In this document: piece after piece, positions 31,054 to 43,637 of the stretch
Numbering within the stretch: the first letter of the stretch is position 1
Layout of the letters: each line of letters begins with the position of its first letter
Origin: Burkholderiales bacterium
GTDB taxonomy: Bacteria > Pseudomonadota > Gammaproteobacteria > Burkholderiales > Burkholderiaceae_A
Assembly: GCA_027486725.1 (NCBI GenBank)
Contig: JAIXOP010000002.1
Coordinates: forward strand, 1-64,000
DNA length: 64,000 bases
Direction: 5' to 3'
Position numbers and translations under genes: made by a program
The notes under the pieces: model-generated
Told to the model about the DNA's origin: nothing
Database searches by the model: none
Seen by the model: the letters and a program-made list of their open reading frames with translations, nothing else

Positions 31054-33540
31054 ATGATAGGGTACGAGGGTGTTGATCAACGAAATGACCCCCAGCGCAT
31101 CGCCTTGAAATACCCCGCCTCCGCGTCCCCTGCGGCGACCCCCATGGCCACGGCCCTCCTGTCGGCTGCCTCTGCTCTGTTTTGGCTGGGCTGGCTCTGC
31201 GCCGGTGCTGCTCTCTTGGCAGCACTCTGGAGCCATTCCCCCCTCGACCATGCCTTTTTCCAGGTGGGCCCTGGCTTGCCCGCTGGCACCGAGCCCGGGG
31301 GCTTAGCGGCCGCCAGCAACTGGCTGGGGCGCCCCGGCGCGTGGGTCTCCGATGCGGTCTATTTTCTCTTGGGGGGCACCGGCCATCTGCTGGCCGTCTT
31401 CTTCTTCAGCATGGGCTGGCTCTCGCTGCGGGCTGGCCAGCGCCTGCGCCAAACCTTGGTACTCCATCCTCCAGGCTCCGGTGAGCCGCTGCCCCCACTG
31501 CCGTCCTTGGCCGAGGCGGGGCTCCTGCCTCGCCTTGCGGGGCTGCTCATGGCCTTGCCAATGTTGGCCGCGCTTGAGGCGCAATGGTTTCCCGAGGTCT
31601 TTCTGCCCTCGGGGATCGCTCCCGGTGGTGCCCTGGGGAGTCTGGTGGGCTCCGCGCTCGAAGTGGGCCTGACCGACCTGGGCGCATCCGCTGTGGCGCT
31701 GCTGGTGGCGTCGGTGGGCATCCGCTTCGCGTTTGGGATTTCCTACCTCGCGGTCTTCGAGGTGCTGGGACGCGGCCTGGCCACCGGGATTGGCTGGGCC
31801 TGGGCCTGGATGCAGGCAAGTCGGGACCGACGTCTCGGCTCCGCCGGTGCCGAGGCCAGGGCCAGCCGACTCCAGACGATCCGGGCCGAGCGGCCTGAGC
31901 CCGAATTCTCTGTGGTGGATCCCGAGCCCATTGAGCCGGCCAAACGGCCTCGCAAGGAGTCTGCGGCAGTCCTTCAGCAGCCGCTGTTCGACGAACTTCC
32001 GCCCGACCCTGCCCGCGCCGGTGCATTGCCGCCGTTGCGCCTGCTGGCCCCGGCTCCAGCCCAGGCGAGCACCATCTCGCCCGAGACCCTGGCCTACACC
32101 TCCCAGCTCATCGAAACCCGGCTGGCGGACTTCAATGTTCAAGTGAAGGTCGTGTCCGCCTTGCCGGGGCCAGTCATCACCCGGTTCGAGATCGAGCCCG
32201 CCTTGGGGGTCAAAGGCTCGCAGATCGTGGGGCTCTCGCGCGACCTTGCGCGTGCCTTGGCCGTGACCTCCGTCCGGGTGGTGGAGACCATTCCGGGAAA
32301 GAACCTCATGGGGCTGGAGCTACCCAACCCCCAACGCCAGACCGTTCGCCTCTCGGAGATTCTCGGCTCGCAGGCCTTCAGTGCCAGCCGGGCGGCACTG
32401 CCCCTGGCCATGGGAAAAGACATCTCGGGCCAGCCGGTGGTGGCCGACCTGGCCAAGATGCCGCATCTCCTGGTGGCCGGAACGACGGGCTCGGGCAAGT
32501 CGGTGGGCATCAACGCCATGCTGCTTTCGCTGGTCTACCACCTGCCCGCCCGAGACCTGCGCCTGATCCTGATCGATCCCAAGATGCTGGAGCTCTCGGT
32601 TTACGAGGACATTCCGCACCTGCTCACGCCGGTGGTGACCGACATGAAGCTGGCCGCCAACGCCCTGCATTGGTGTGTGGGCGAGATGGAGCGCCGCTAC
32701 CGACTCATGAGCAAGCTCGGGGTGCGCAATCTGGCCGGCTACAACAGCAAGGTCGAGGAGGCGCTCAAGCGCGGCTCGCCGATCCCAGACCCCACCATTC
32801 CGCCCGAGATGGTCGAGGCGGGTGGACCTCCCATGCTGGAGCCCCTGCCGCATCTGGTCGTGGTGATCGATGAGCTGGCCGACCTGATGATGGTGGTCGG
32901 CAAGAAGGTGGAGGAGTTGATTGCCCGACTCGCGGGCAAAGCCCGCGCCTCGGGCATCCACCTCATCCTTGCCACCCAGCGCCCCTCGGTCGATGTGATC
33001 ACTGGCCTCATCAAGGCCAACGTCCCCTCGCGGGTGGCATTCCAGGTGTCGTCCCGGGTCGACTCGCGCACCATCCTCGATCAGATGGGCGCGGAGTCGT
33101 TGCTCGGCATGGGCGACATGCTCTATCTGCCGCCGGGCGTGGGCATGCCCACCCGGGTCCACGGCGCCTTCGTTGCCGACGACGAGGTCTTGGCTGTGGT
33201 GGAATACCTGAAGACGGTGTGTGGCGGGCCCAACTACGACGAGAGCATTCTCGATGGGGCCGATGCGGAGTCCTCGGGCGGGGGCACTTTCCTCGCAGGA
33301 CTCGAGAAGCCCTCGGGCGATCAGAGTGAAAACGATCCGCTCTACGACGAGGCGGTGGCAGTGGTGCTCAAGCACCGCAAGGCCTCCATCTCGTTGGTGC
33401 AGCGTCATCTGCGCATCGGCTACAACCGATCCGCCCGCCTGCTCGATGCGATGGAGCAGGCAGGCCTCGTCTCGGCCATGCAATCCAATGGCAACCGCGA
33501 CATCATGGTGCCGCCCTCTGCAGGGTCGGCCGGAGACTAA
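31054..33540 (+). CDS. ftsK: DNA translocase FtsK
   Basis: This 828-residue division-linked DNA pump resolves chromosome dimers. About four N-terminal membrane helices lie in residues 30-230, followed by a Pro/Ala linker and a RecA-like motor domain with Walker [13 protein letters not shown] (about residue 475) and Walker [14 protein letters not shown]. The C-terminal gamma winged-helix runs [21 protein letters not shown] and reads KOPS-type sequences. ATG 31054 is used. ATG 31144 would also keep all membrane helices, so the start is uncertain. The lolA gene follows after 4 bases. Confidence 0.95.
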   Translation: MIGYEGVDQRNDPQRIALKYPASASPAATPMATALLSAASALFWLGWLCAGAALLAALWSHSPLDHAFFQVGPGLPAGTEPGGLAAASNWLGRPGAWVSDAVYFLLGGTGHLLAVFFFSMGWLSLRAGQRLRQTLVLHPPGSGEPLPPLPSLAEAGLLPRLAGLLMALPMLAALEAQWFPEVFLPSGIAPGGALGSLVGSALEVGLTDLGASAVALLVASVGIRFAFGISYLAVFEVLGRGLATGIGWAWAWMQASRDRRLGSAGAEARASRLQTIRAERPEPEFSVVDPEPIEPAKRPRKESAAVLQQPLFDELPPDPARAGALPPLRLLAPAPAQASTISPETLAYTSQLIETRLADFNVQVKVVSALPGPVITRFEIEPALGVKGSQIVGLSRDLARALAVTSVRVVETIPGKNLMGLELPNPQRQTVRLSEILGSQAFSASRAALPLAMGKDISGQPVVADLAKMPHLLVAGTTGSGKSVGINAMLLSLVYHLPARDLRLILIDPKMLELSVYEDIPHLLTPVVTDMKLAANALHWCVGEMERRYRLMSKLGVRNLAGYNSKVEEALKRGSPIPDPTIPPEMVEAGGPPMLEPLPHLVVVIDELADLMMVVGKKVEELIARLAGKARASGIHLILATQRPSVDVITGLIKANVPSRVAFQVSSRVDSRTILDQMGAESLLGMGDMLYLPPGVGMPTRVHGAFVADDEVLAVVEYLKTVCGGPNYDESILDGADAESSGGGTFLAGLEKPSGDQSENDPLYDEAVAVVLKHRKASISLVQRHLRIGYNRSARLLDAMEQAGLVSAMQSNGNRDIMVPPSAGSAGD

Positions 33541-33544
33541 TTCC

Positions 33545-34243
33545 ATGCATCCCCACATCATTCCCACCTCCCGACGCCGGGTCTTGCAAGGCCTGGGTGC
33601 GGCCACTGCCGTGCTGTCGACGGGCGGCCTGTGCTCCAGCGTGCTCGCCAGTCCGTCGGAGCCGAATCCGGCGATCTCGTTGGCCAAGTTTCTGCTCGCG
33701 ATGCAGAGCTTTCAGGCACGCTTTCGCCATGAGCAGCGCTCGCCGTCGGGCGGCAATCTGGTCTTCCAGGGGCAGGTCTGGATGCGTCGGCCGGCGCGCC
33801 TGCGCTGGCAGATCGAGAAGCCATACAAGCAGCTTCACCTGCTCAATGGGCGCGAGTTCTGGTTCTACGACGAAGGCCTGGCCCAACTCACCCAGCGCAA
33901 CCTCGATGCGGGCATCGAGTCCACCCCCGCGGGACTTTTAATGGCCGCGGGGCCCGAGGCCGCCAAGCTGCTGGACCAACGCTTCCGGTTCTTCAACCTG
34001 ACCGAGACCACCGATGGCCTCCAGTGGACGCGCCTCGTGCCCAAAAGCAAGGGCGGCGGTGGTGTGACGGAGATGGTGGTGGGCATCGGGCCGGAGCGGG
34101 GCGAGCCCCGGGTACTGCGACTGACGGACTCTCTGGGCCGCAGCAGTGTGGTGCGCTTCAGCGACATCGTGATCGACGGGGATATTCCCGCGTCGCGCTT
34201 TGAGTTCTCGGTGCCTCCCGGCACGGAAGTCATTCGGGGCTGA
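33545..34243 (+). CDS. lolA: Outer-membrane lipoprotein carrier protein LolA
   Basis: The 232-residue periplasmic chaperone carries lipoproteins from LolCDE to LolB. A signal sequence (residues 1-35, ending SVLASPS) has twin Arg upstream (SRRRVLQGL), unusual but compatible with Sec export. The LolA fold is shown by SFQARFRHEQRSPSGGNLVFQGQVWMRRPARLRWQIEKPYKQLHL and VVRFSDIVIDGDIPASRFEFSVPPGTEVI. The position between ftsK and rarA is conserved. Confidence 0.93.
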   Translation: MHPHIIPTSRRRVLQGLGAATAVLSTGGLCSSVLASPSEPNPAISLAKFLLAMQSFQARFRHEQRSPSGGNLVFQGQVWMRRPARLRWQIEKPYKQLHLLNGREFWFYDEGLAQLTQRNLDAGIESTPAGLLMAAGPEAAKLLDQRFRFFNLTETTDGLQWTRLVPKSKGGGGVTEMVVGIGPERGEPRVLRLTDSLGRSSVVRFSDIVIDGDIPASRFEFSVPPGTEVIRG

Positions 34244-34245
34244 GG

Positions 34246-36877
<2,632 letters not shown>

Positions 36878-36898
36878 GCAAAGCCCCAGCGAAGACGC

Positions 36899-36904
36899 TA
36901 TACT
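36899..36904 (+). promoter_or_regulatory. Likely -10 element of tRNA-Ser promoter
   Basis: TATACT is followed by a GC-rich discriminator and lies 10 bases before the tRNA 5' end. The -35 region is weak. Read-through from serS is also possible. Confidence 0.45.
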
Positions 36905-36914
36905 GCGCCGCTTC

Positions 36915-37005
<91 letters not shown>

Positions 37006-37010
37006 TTCGC

Positions 37011-38894
37011 ATGAGCCAACAACACATCGCCAAAACCCCGCTCGGCGCCCTAATCCTGGGTGCTCTTGGGGTGGTTTATGGCGACATCGGAACCAGCCCC
37101 CTCTACGCCCTCAAAGAAACCTTCGCCCCGGCCACCGGGGTGCAGGCGGTTCCCAGCCAGGTGATCGGGGCCGTGTCGGCCATTTTGTGGCTGCTCACTC
37201 TGGTGGTCTCGCTCAAATACGTTTTTCTAATTCTGCGGGCGGACAACCGCGGCGAGGGCGGCATCATGGCCTTGCTCGCCTTGGCCAGCAACGCCGTGAG
37301 CCAGTCGCCCAGACTTCAGGCCAGCATCCTGATGATCGGCTGCTTCGGCGCCTGCCTATTCTTTGGCGAGAGCATCCTCACTCCGGCCATCTCGGTGCTG
37401 AGTGCCGTGGAGGGCCTCCAGGTCATCGAGCCCAGCCTTGAGCCCCTGGTCATGCCCATCGCCCTCACCATCCTGATCGCACTTTTCGCAGTCCAGCGCT
37501 ATGGCACCGCCCAGGTCGGACGATTCTTTGGGCCAATCATCTTGCTCTGGTTTGTGGTGATCGCCGCCGTTGGTGTTTTTCAGATCCTTCAGCACCCAGG
37601 CATTCTGGCAGCCTTCAACCCCATGCATGCTGTGTCGTTCCTGATCGACCGCGGCCCAGGGGTGCTCATTGTGGTGGGGGCCTTGGTGCTGGCGGTCACC
37701 GGTGTCGAGACCCTCTACGCCGATATGGGCCACTTCGGCCGCAAGGCGATTCGGGTGACCTGGCTCGGTGTCGCCTATCCCGCCCTGATCGCCAACTACC
37801 TCGGCCAAGGTGCCCTGATCCTGCGCGAGCCCGAGTCGATCGAGAGCCCGTTCTTTCTGTCCTTCCCCGAACCCCTCCTGATACCCGCAGTGATCCTGGC
37901 CACCCTTGCCACAGTGATCGCGTCCCAGGCGACCATCTCGGGCGCCTTCTCGGCCACCCAGCAGGCCATTCAGCTGGGATTCCTGCCCCGCATGCGCACC
38001 ATCCATACCTCCTCCAAGGAGGCAGGCCAGATCTACATCCCGTTCGTCAACGGGGTGCTGTTGGTGTCCGTCTTGCTGGTGACCGTCTCCTTTGGGTCCT
38101 CCAGTGCGCTGGCCCACGCTTATGGCGTTTCGGTGACCACCACCATGCTGTGCTCGTCCATCCTGATGTTTTTTGTGGCTCGAAAGCACTGGAATTATCC
38201 GTGGGTGGTGGCTGCCGCCGTGACCCTATTCTTTATCGCGCTCGATGGTCTGCTGCTTGCTGGCTGCCTATCAAAGATTCTCCATGGTGGATGGTTCCCC
38301 CTGCTTCTCGGCCTGAGTGTGCTGATGCTCATGACCACCTGGCGAAAGGGTCGCGCCCTACTCACCGCCACGATCCACGACGACGACCCCGAGCTGCAGA
38401 CCTTCATCGGGCAGATCGAGGATGCCGGTCTGCCGGTGGTCGAGCGGACTGCCGTCTATTTGGTGTCCGATCCGTCCACGGCACCGCAGGCGTTGATGCA
38501 CAACATCAAGCACAACATGGTTCTGCATCGCATGAACCTGGTCTTGACCGTGGTGTTCGAAGACCGGCCTTGGGTCCCATTCCACGAGCGCGTCTCGATC
38601 GAGCCTCTGAGCGCAAGGTTTCAGCGGGTCTCTGTGCGCTATGGCTTTAAAGATTCGCCCAATATTCCGGCAGTGCTGGAGTACGCCAAGGAATGGCACG
38701 GCCTCGACATCGAACTCTTCGCGACCTCCTACTTCCTGAGCCACGAGTCGGTCGTCCCGAAAACCAATGGTCAGATGAGCAAGTGGCGGGAGGAGATCTT
38801 CGCGTCGATGCTGAGGAATGCAGGCAGTGTGGTGTCCTACTTCAAGATCCCCACCAACCAGGTCATTGAGCTGGGGACCAAGGTCTCGTTTTGA
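37011..38894 (+). CDS. kup: Low-affinity potassium transporter Kup
   Basis: This 627-residue K+/H+ symporter of the KUP/HAK/KT family has about 12 membrane helices. Signature segments are LGALGVVYGDIGTSPLYALKE, RADNRGEGGIMALLALAS and GVETLYADMGHFGRKAIRVTWL; NGVLLVSVLLVTVSFGSS is also present. A cytoplasmic tail follows from about residue 440. ATG 37011 sits six bases after the tRNA-Ser CCA end with no recognisable ribosome site; no other in-frame start fits. Confidence 0.94.
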   Translation: MSQQHIAKTPLGALILGALGVVYGDIGTSPLYALKETFAPATGVQAVPSQVIGAVSAILWLLTLVVSLKYVFLILRADNRGEGGIMALLALASNAVSQSPRLQASILMIGCFGACLFFGESILTPAISVLSAVEGLQVIEPSLEPLVMPIALTILIALFAVQRYGTAQVGRFFGPIILLWFVVIAAVGVFQILQHPGILAAFNPMHAVSFLIDRGPGVLIVVGALVLAVTGVETLYADMGHFGRKAIRVTWLGVAYPALIANYLGQGALILREPESIESPFFLSFPEPLLIPAVILATLATVIASQATISGAFSATQQAIQLGFLPRMRTIHTSSKEAGQIYIPFVNGVLLVSVLLVTVSFGSSSALAHAYGVSVTTTMLCSSILMFFVARKHWNYPWVVAAAVTLFFIALDGLLLAGCLSKILHGGWFPLLLGLSVLMLMTTWRKGRALLTATIHDDDPELQTFIGQIEDAGLPVVERTAVYLVSDPSTAPQALMHNIKHNMVLHRMNLVLTVVFEDRPWVPFHERVSIEPLSARFQRVSVRYGFKDSPNIPAVLEYAKEWHGLDIELFATSYFLSHESVVPKTNGQMSKWREEIFASMLRNAGSVVSYFKIPTNQVIELGTKVSF

Positions 38895-38914
38895 GCGACG
38901 CACGTCAGTCGGCG

Positions 38915-39331
38915 ATGTCACCCAACAATGATTCCGGGCGTGCGTCCGAGGTCGTCACCCCCTACGAACGTCTGGGTGGAGAGGCTGCCCTGCGGCAGCT
39001 GGTGGAGCGCTTCTACGACCTCATGGAACTGTGTCCTGAGGGGCTGGCCGCGCGGAGAATTCACCCCCCCGATATGACCGAGAGCCGAGTGAAAACCTTC
39101 GAATTCCTGTCGGGCTGGCTCGGCGGGCCCGATCTCTACATCGCCAAGTATGGGCACCCCAGGCTGCGGGCTCGGCACATGCCCTTTCCGATCGGGCGCG
39201 ACGAGAAAAAGTCTTGGCTCTGGTGCATGAATGCGGCATTGGATGAGCAGACCCAACTCGATGCCGAGTTTCGAGCGCGACTCAAGGCATCGTTCGAGGC
39301 CACCGCAGACCACATGCAGAATCGAACCTGA
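38915..39331 (+). CDS. Group II truncated hemoglobin (TrHbO type)
   Basis: The 138-residue heme protein shows the 2-on-2 globin pattern of group II. TPYERLGGEAALRQLVERFYDLM opens it; PPDMTESRVKTFEFLSGWLGGP follows. YGHPRLRARHMPFPIG contains the proximal His, and SWLWCMNAALDE has the group II Trp. It probably handles oxygen, NO or redox chemistry. ATG 38915 is used; a TTG at 38891, overlapping the kup stop, would add eight residues. Confidence 0.88.
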   Translation: MSPNNDSGRASEVVTPYERLGGEAALRQLVERFYDLMELCPEGLAARRIHPPDMTESRVKTFEFLSGWLGGPDLYIAKYGHPRLRARHMPFPIGRDEKKSWLWCMNAALDEQTQLDAEFRARLKASFEATADHMQNRT

Positions 39332-39332
39332 G

Positions 39333-39716
39333 ATGACCAACAGCGACTCCATTTCTTGCGCCAAGCCCACGGTGTATTTCGATGGGGGCTGCCCCCTGTG
39401 TCGGGCTGAGATTCAGGCCTACCAACGCATGGATGGTGCCGAGAACCTGCGCTGGCTCGATCTCACCCGGGCCACCGAGGCCGAGCTTGGTCCAGGCCTC
39501 CGCCTGGATCAGGCCATGGCTCGAATGCATGTTCGCCGCGCCGACGGCAGCCTCGCTCAGGGGGCGGCAGCCTTCGCAGAGATCTGGCTCGCGCTGCCCC
39601 GCTGGCGCTGGCTGGGGCGGCTGGTGGGCCAGCGCTGGATGCTGCCGCTGGCCGACGTCGCCTACGGGGTGTTTTTGAAGCTGCGTCCCCTGTGGCGGCG
39701 CAGCCGATCGATCTGA
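39333..39716 (+). CDS. DUF393/DCC thiol-disulfide protein
   Basis: The 127-residue protein has the DCC-family motif VYFDGGCPLCRAEIQAY, with a CxxC pair, and the family signature WLALPRWRWLGRLVG. The family has a thioredoxin-like fold; its role is unknown. It starts 1 base after the hemoglobin stop, so they are cotranscribed. It overlaps the convergent DedA gene by 55 bases. Confidence 0.85.
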   Translation: MTNSDSISCAKPTVYFDGGCPLCRAEIQAYQRMDGAENLRWLDLTRATEAELGPGLRLDQAMARMHVRRADGSLAQGAAAFAEIWLALPRWRWLGRLVGQRWMLPLADVAYGVFLKLRPLWRRSRSI

Positions 39717-40336
39717 GCACGCACGACGGCGTAGACGGCCGGTAAGCCCGGCACCACGATGAGCGCGAGCATCACCAAGGAGAAGTTGGCCTGGACCCAG
39801 GCGGTGTTGCCCACGAGATAGCCGAGGCAGGTGAGCCCAACCACCCAGACGATGCCGCCCACGATGTTGTAGAACATGAATCGAGGACGATCCATGTGTG
39901 CCACTCCGGCCACAAAGGGCGCGAAGGTGCGAACAAACGGCAGGAATCGACCCACCACAACGGTGATGGGGCCATGCTTTTCGTAGAAGGCGTGGGTCTT
40001 GTCGAAGGCGTCCCGATTGAAGATGCGCGAGTTCTCCCAAGAGAAGACGCGATTCCCCACATGGCGTCCGATCGAGTAGTTCACGGAGTCGCCGAGAATG
40101 GCGGCGGTGGTGAGCAGCAGGCAGAGGGTTGGCAGGTCCAGCCCACCCAGGCCTGCGATGGCTCCCGCCACGAAGAGCAAGGAGTCGCCGGGCAGAAACG
40201 GCATGACCACCAGGCCAGTCTCCACAAAAATGATGGCGAACAGCAGGGCGTAGATCCAGGGTCCCCACTGCACGGCCATGGCGGCCAGGTGTTTGTCGAG
40301 ATGGAGAACGATGTCGATGAGGGCAGAGAAGTCCAC
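39662..40336 (-). CDS. DedA family membrane protein
   Basis: The 224-residue inner-membrane protein has the DedA pattern VETGLVVMPFLPGDSLLFVAGA. GDSVNYSIGRHVGNRVF, the conserved RFLPFVRTFAPFVAGVAHM and YNIVGGIVWV also fit. DedA proteins affect membrane lipid scrambling and pH/antimicrobial tolerance in other bacteria. It ends 55 bases into the convergent DUF393 gene. Confidence 0.92.
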   Translation of the reverse strand: MDFSALIDIVLHLDKHLAAMAVQWGPWIYALLFAIIFVETGLVVMPFLPGDSLLFVAGAIAGLGGLDLPTLCLLLTTAAILGDSVNYSIGRHVGNRVFSWENSRIFNRDAFDKTHAFYEKHGPITVVVGRFLPFVRTFAPFVAGVAHMDRPRFMFYNIVGGIVWVVGLTCLGYLVGNTAWVQANFSLVMLALIVVPGLPAVYAVVRAQIDRLRRHRGRSFKNTP

Positions 40337-40386
40337 GGGCAGTCGGCAGGGGAGCGTTGGTGTCGATCGGAGTGCCGCCAGTGTAC

Positions 40387-40767
40387 CTAGGCGCGGACAG
40401 TGAGCAGCCCGAGGTAGGTGGCGGCCAGGGATCCGAAGAGGTGCAGACCCACCAGAGACAGTGCGGTGGCCAATCTTCCCGACTGCATGGCGGCGATGAC
40501 CTCCACGGAGAATGTTGAAAAGGTCGTTAGGCCTCCACAGAAGCCGGTGATGACCAGAAGACGCAACTCGGGCGAGAGGTTGTTGGACTGGATGATCCAG
40601 CCCACAGCGACGCCAACGATGTATCCCCCGAGAATGTTGGACAAGAGTGTGCCCAGGGGCAGGTTGGGGAAGATGTGGTTGAGGCGGACGCTCAGTTGCC
40701 AGCGCAGCAGCGCTCCGGCGGCTGCGCCGATCGATATCACTGCCGCGTGGGTGAGAGAAAACGCCAT
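40387..40767 (-). CDS. crcB: Fluoride channel CrcB/Fluc
   Basis: The 126-residue four-helix protein exports fluoride as a dimer. Signature NILGGYIVG and GFCGGLTTFSTFSVE, with the conserved Phe box, are present. No fluoride riboswitch consensus is seen in the 42 bases upstream. It lies between DedA and the TRIC-like gene on the minus strand. Confidence 0.95.
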   Translation of the reverse strand: MAFSLTHAAVISIGAAAGALLRWQLSVRLNHIFPNLPLGTLLSNILGGYIVGVAVGWIIQSNNLSPELRLLVITGFCGGLTTFSTFSVEVIAAMQSGRLATALSLVGLHLFGSLAATYLGLLTVRA

Positions 40768-40809
40768 CTGGCCATTATTTCAGAGCCTTGGGCTTTTTCC
40801 TCTTTGGAT

Positions 40810-41454
40810 TTAACTCTCGACCCGCCATGCGGGGAGTCTCCAGTCCAGCAGGACCGACAAGACCCGCAGCAGTGTCGCGGTGCCGGCAGCCAGCACCAGC
40901 GCCAACCATTGCGCCACGTCCAGGGCGTCCATGGCCACGATCATCCAGCCAGCGACAAATGCCCAGACGGCATATGGCTGATGGTCTCGGAAGACCTTGG
41001 GGATGTCGTTGCAGACAACATCTCGAAGGACCCCTCCGAAGACGGCGGTCACGGTGCCCAGCAGCGCGGCCACCAAGGGTGGGGAGTCGAAGGCGAGTGC
41101 CAGCTGAGCGCCGCTGGCCGCAAACAGGCCCATGCCCAATGCATCGGGCCACTGCATCGCCCGCTCGGTGGGCTCGAGATGGCGACTTCTCATGAACAAA
41201 AGCGCGGCCGTGACCAGGCCAAACACCAGCCAGAGCTGCTCGCTGTGCTCGACCCAGAAGAATGGCCGTCGATCGAGGAGGATGTCGCGCAGGGTCCCGC
41301 CGCCGAATGCCGCCAGAAAGGCCACCACATAAACGCCCACGGCATCCAGCCGACGGCGGGCGGATTCCACAACTCCAGAGAGTGCGAAGGCGATGGTGCC
41401 CAACATCTCGATGGAGTACTGGGCATTGGAGAGACTGAAATCGTTCATCTGCAA
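40810..41454 (-). CDS. Trimeric intracellular cation channel (TRIC/UPF0126) family protein
   Basis: The 214-residue protein has seven predicted helices and two inverted copies of the UPF0126 motif: FGGGTLRDILLDRRPFFWV and FGGVLRDVVCNDIPKVFR. These Gly-rich repeats define bacterial TRIC-type channels. ATG 41448, two codons after the first ATG 41454, is equally likely. Cation selectivity here is not proven. Confidence 0.92.
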   Translation of the reverse strand: MQMNDFSLSNAQYSIEMLGTIAFALSGVVESARRRLDAVGVYVVAFLAAFGGGTLRDILLDRRPFFWVEHSEQLWLVFGLVTAALLFMRSRHLEPTERAMQWPDALGMGLFAASGAQLALAFDSPPLVAALLGTVTAVFGGVLRDVVCNDIPKVFRDHQPYAVWAFVAGWMIVAMDALDVAQWLALVLAAGTATLLRVLSVLLDWRLPAWRVES

Positions 41455-41465
41455 GGTGGATCACA

Positions 41466-42638
41466 ATGGCGTGCATGACAAAAACCCGCGCCATCATCGC
41501 AGGAATTGCCTCCCTCCTGCTCACCGTGGGTCTGGCTCGATTCGCCTACACCCCACTGCTGCCCGTCATGCGTGACGAGGCGGGGCTGTCGCTGCTGGCG
41601 GGCGGTTGGCTCGCCACCGCCAACTACCTGGGGTATCTCTCGGGAGCCCTGCTGGCGGCCTTCACCAGCAGCCTTGCCCGGAAGTTCATCTACTACCGCG
41701 CCGGTCTGGTGCTGGGGCTTCTGTCCACCGCGGCGATGGGACTCACCCAAGACCCCTGGGCCTGGGCCTTGCTGCGCTTTCTGGCCGGCCTGTCGGGCGC
41801 GGTGGGCATGCTCCTAGCCTCGGGCCTAATCATGCATTGGCTGGTGCGACGAGGGCTGAGGCCGGAGCTGGGCCTGCACTTCGCGGGCCTTGGGCTGGGC
41901 ATCGTTCTCTCGGGACTGCTCGTGGGCGCAATGTCCGGGGAGCCCTGGCGCACGCCCTGGGATGTTCAGTGGATGCTTTTGGGCGTGGTGGGGCTGGCGC
42001 TGTTTGTTCCTGCCTGGGCGTGGATGCCCAGGCCTGAAGCCATCGCGTCGACCGCCGCCAGCGCCCAGGCCGCAGAAGAGGATCCGGCGCCACCGGGGTG
42101 GATGGCCCAGCTGACCATGGCCTACTTCTGTGCGGGGGTTGGCTTTGCCGTGAGTGCGACCTTCATCGTGGCCATTTTGGAGCGGCTGCCCGCATTGGAT
42201 GGGCATGGGGGTTGGGTTTGGGGTGCGGTGGGCATTGCGGCCGCGCCGTCCACCTTCCTCTGGGATCGCGTGGCCCGCCGCATCGACATGCTGCCGTCTC
42301 TGATTCTGGCCTTTGCACTCCACATCGTGGCATCGGCCACGCCATTGCTGACCAGCAACCCATGGCTGTCGCTGGCCAGTGCGGCCCTCTTTGGCATGAC
42401 GTTTGTGGGGATCGTCAGTCTGATGCTGACCCTCGTCGGTCGCCGCACGCCCCGCAACCCATCGAAGGCCATGGCCCGCCTCACACTCAGCTACGGTGCT
42501 GGCCAGATTCTGGCACCGGCCTTGGCCGGGGTTATCGCGGAAGTTCGCGGCGACTATCTGGATTCACTGAAGTTCGCGACGGTGCTCCTTGCCCTTGGCC
42601 TGTTGATCCTGTTGCGGCTGCAGCGCGCCCAGGGCTAA
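41466..42638 (+). CDS. YbfB/YjiJ family MFS transporter
   Basis: The 390-residue carrier has 12 predicted helices, with the N-terminal motif LTVGLARFAYTPLLPVMRDEAGLS characteristic of YbfB/YjiJ proteins. Further helices include GLGLGIVLSGLLVGAMSG and MARLTLSYGAGQILAPALAGV. The substrate is unknown. It diverges from the TRIC gene with 11 bases between start codons, so promoter space is very short. Confidence 0.9.
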   Translation: MACMTKTRAIIAGIASLLLTVGLARFAYTPLLPVMRDEAGLSLLAGGWLATANYLGYLSGALLAAFTSSLARKFIYYRAGLVLGLLSTAAMGLTQDPWAWALLRFLAGLSGAVGMLLASGLIMHWLVRRGLRPELGLHFAGLGLGIVLSGLLVGAMSGEPWRTPWDVQWMLLGVVGLALFVPAWAWMPRPEAIASTAASAQAAEEDPAPPGWMAQLTMAYFCAGVGFAVSATFIVAILERLPALDGHGGWVWGAVGIAAAPSTFLWDRVARRIDMLPSLILAFALHIVASATPLLTSNPWLSLASAALFGMTFVGIVSLMLTLVGRRTPRNPSKAMARLTLSYGAGQILAPALAGVIAEVRGDYLDSLKFATVLLALGLLILLRLQRAQG

Positions 42639-42701
42639 TTGAATTTGGGCTGTCGTTCTGGGCAGCGGATAATTGCGGATTTGAACCTTGGGATTGAATG
42701 C

Positions 42702-43637
42702 ATGTTGAATTGGATGCGAGGCCCGGTGTTGGGCGTCTTGATGCTGGTCCTGTTGATCGGCAATACGATTTTCTGGGGTGTTCCCGCAATGCTGGTGATC
42801 GTGGTGAAGATCCTCATGCCCACGGCGAGACTGCGGGCTCAGGTCACCGAGGTGGTGGTCCTTCTGGCCGAGACCTGGTCCAAGGTGAACACCGCCGTCG
42901 CTCGGGCCTTGATGGGCACCACCTATGGGAATCAGGTACCGCTGGGGCTCAATCCCCGGGGCCAGTACCTTGCCTGCTCCAACCACCAGTCCTGGACCGA
43001 CATTTTCATGCTCATGCAGGCCTTGGTCGGCAAGGCGCCGTACTTCAAGTTTTTTCTGAAGCAGCAACTCATCTGGGTTCCGATCCTGGGCATGGCCTGG
43101 TGGGGGCTCGACTATCCCTTTATGAAGCGGTACACGAAAGAGCAGATCTCCAAGAACCCGCGGCTCAAGGGCAAGGACCTGGAGACCACCCGGAAGGCCT
43201 GCGAGCGATTTCGGTCATCGCCGGTGCTGGTTCTGAACTTCCTCGAGGGCACCCGCTGGACTCCGGCCAAACACGCGCGCCAGGCCTCGCCCTACCGGCA
43301 CCTGCTCAAGCCGAAGTCTGGAGGGCTCTCCTACGCCATTTCTGCCTTCGGCGATAAGTTTCAATCGCTTCTTGACATCACCATCGTGTACCCCGATGGC
43401 CGCAGCAGCCTCTGGGATTTCCTTTGCGGCCGGGTTCCCAGGGTTATCGTGCAGGTCCATGAGATTGAAATCCCCCGAGACATCATCGATGGCGACTATG
43501 AGAACGATCCCGAGGCGCGAGCGCGCGTCCATCGTTGGGTTGGCGGCATCTGGGAGGCCAAGGACCGTCGAATCTCCGACATCCTGGCCCAGCATTCGGG
43601 CACTGGCCTGGGCCATCGGCTGGCAGCTTCCCACTAG
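42702..43637 (+). CDS. PlsC-type lysophospholipid acyltransferase
   Basis: This 311-residue membrane-bound acyltransferase has the catalytic motif SNHQSWTDIF (the NHxxxxD of PlsC-like enzymes) and the substrate motif FLEGTRWT. Membrane segments at residues 5-45 anchor it. It resembles E. coli YihG-like acyltransferases rather than canonical PlsC. The donor and acceptor are unknown. ATG 42702 gives the family N-terminus. The TonB receptor reading frame overlaps its 3' end. Confidence 0.9.
   Translation: MLNWMRGPVLGVLMLVLLIGNTIFWGVPAMLVIVVKILMPTARLRAQVTEVVVLLAETWSKVNTAVARALMGTTYGNQVPLGLNPRGQYLACSNHQSWTDIFMLMQALVGKAPYFKFFLKQQLIWVPILGMAWWGLDYPFMKRYTKEQISKNPRLKGKDLETTRKACERFRSSPVLVLNFLEGTRWTPAKHARQASPYRHLLKPKSGGLSYAISAFGDKFQSLLDITIVYPDGRSSLWDFLCGRVPRVIVQVHEIEIPRDIIDGDYENDPEARARVHRWVGGIWEAKDRRISDILAQHSGTGLGHRLAASH

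Noticed and set aside
40768-40809. Possible fluoride riboswitch upstream of crcB
   Set aside because: The gap is only 42 bases and lacks the pseudoknot consensus of the fluoride motif.
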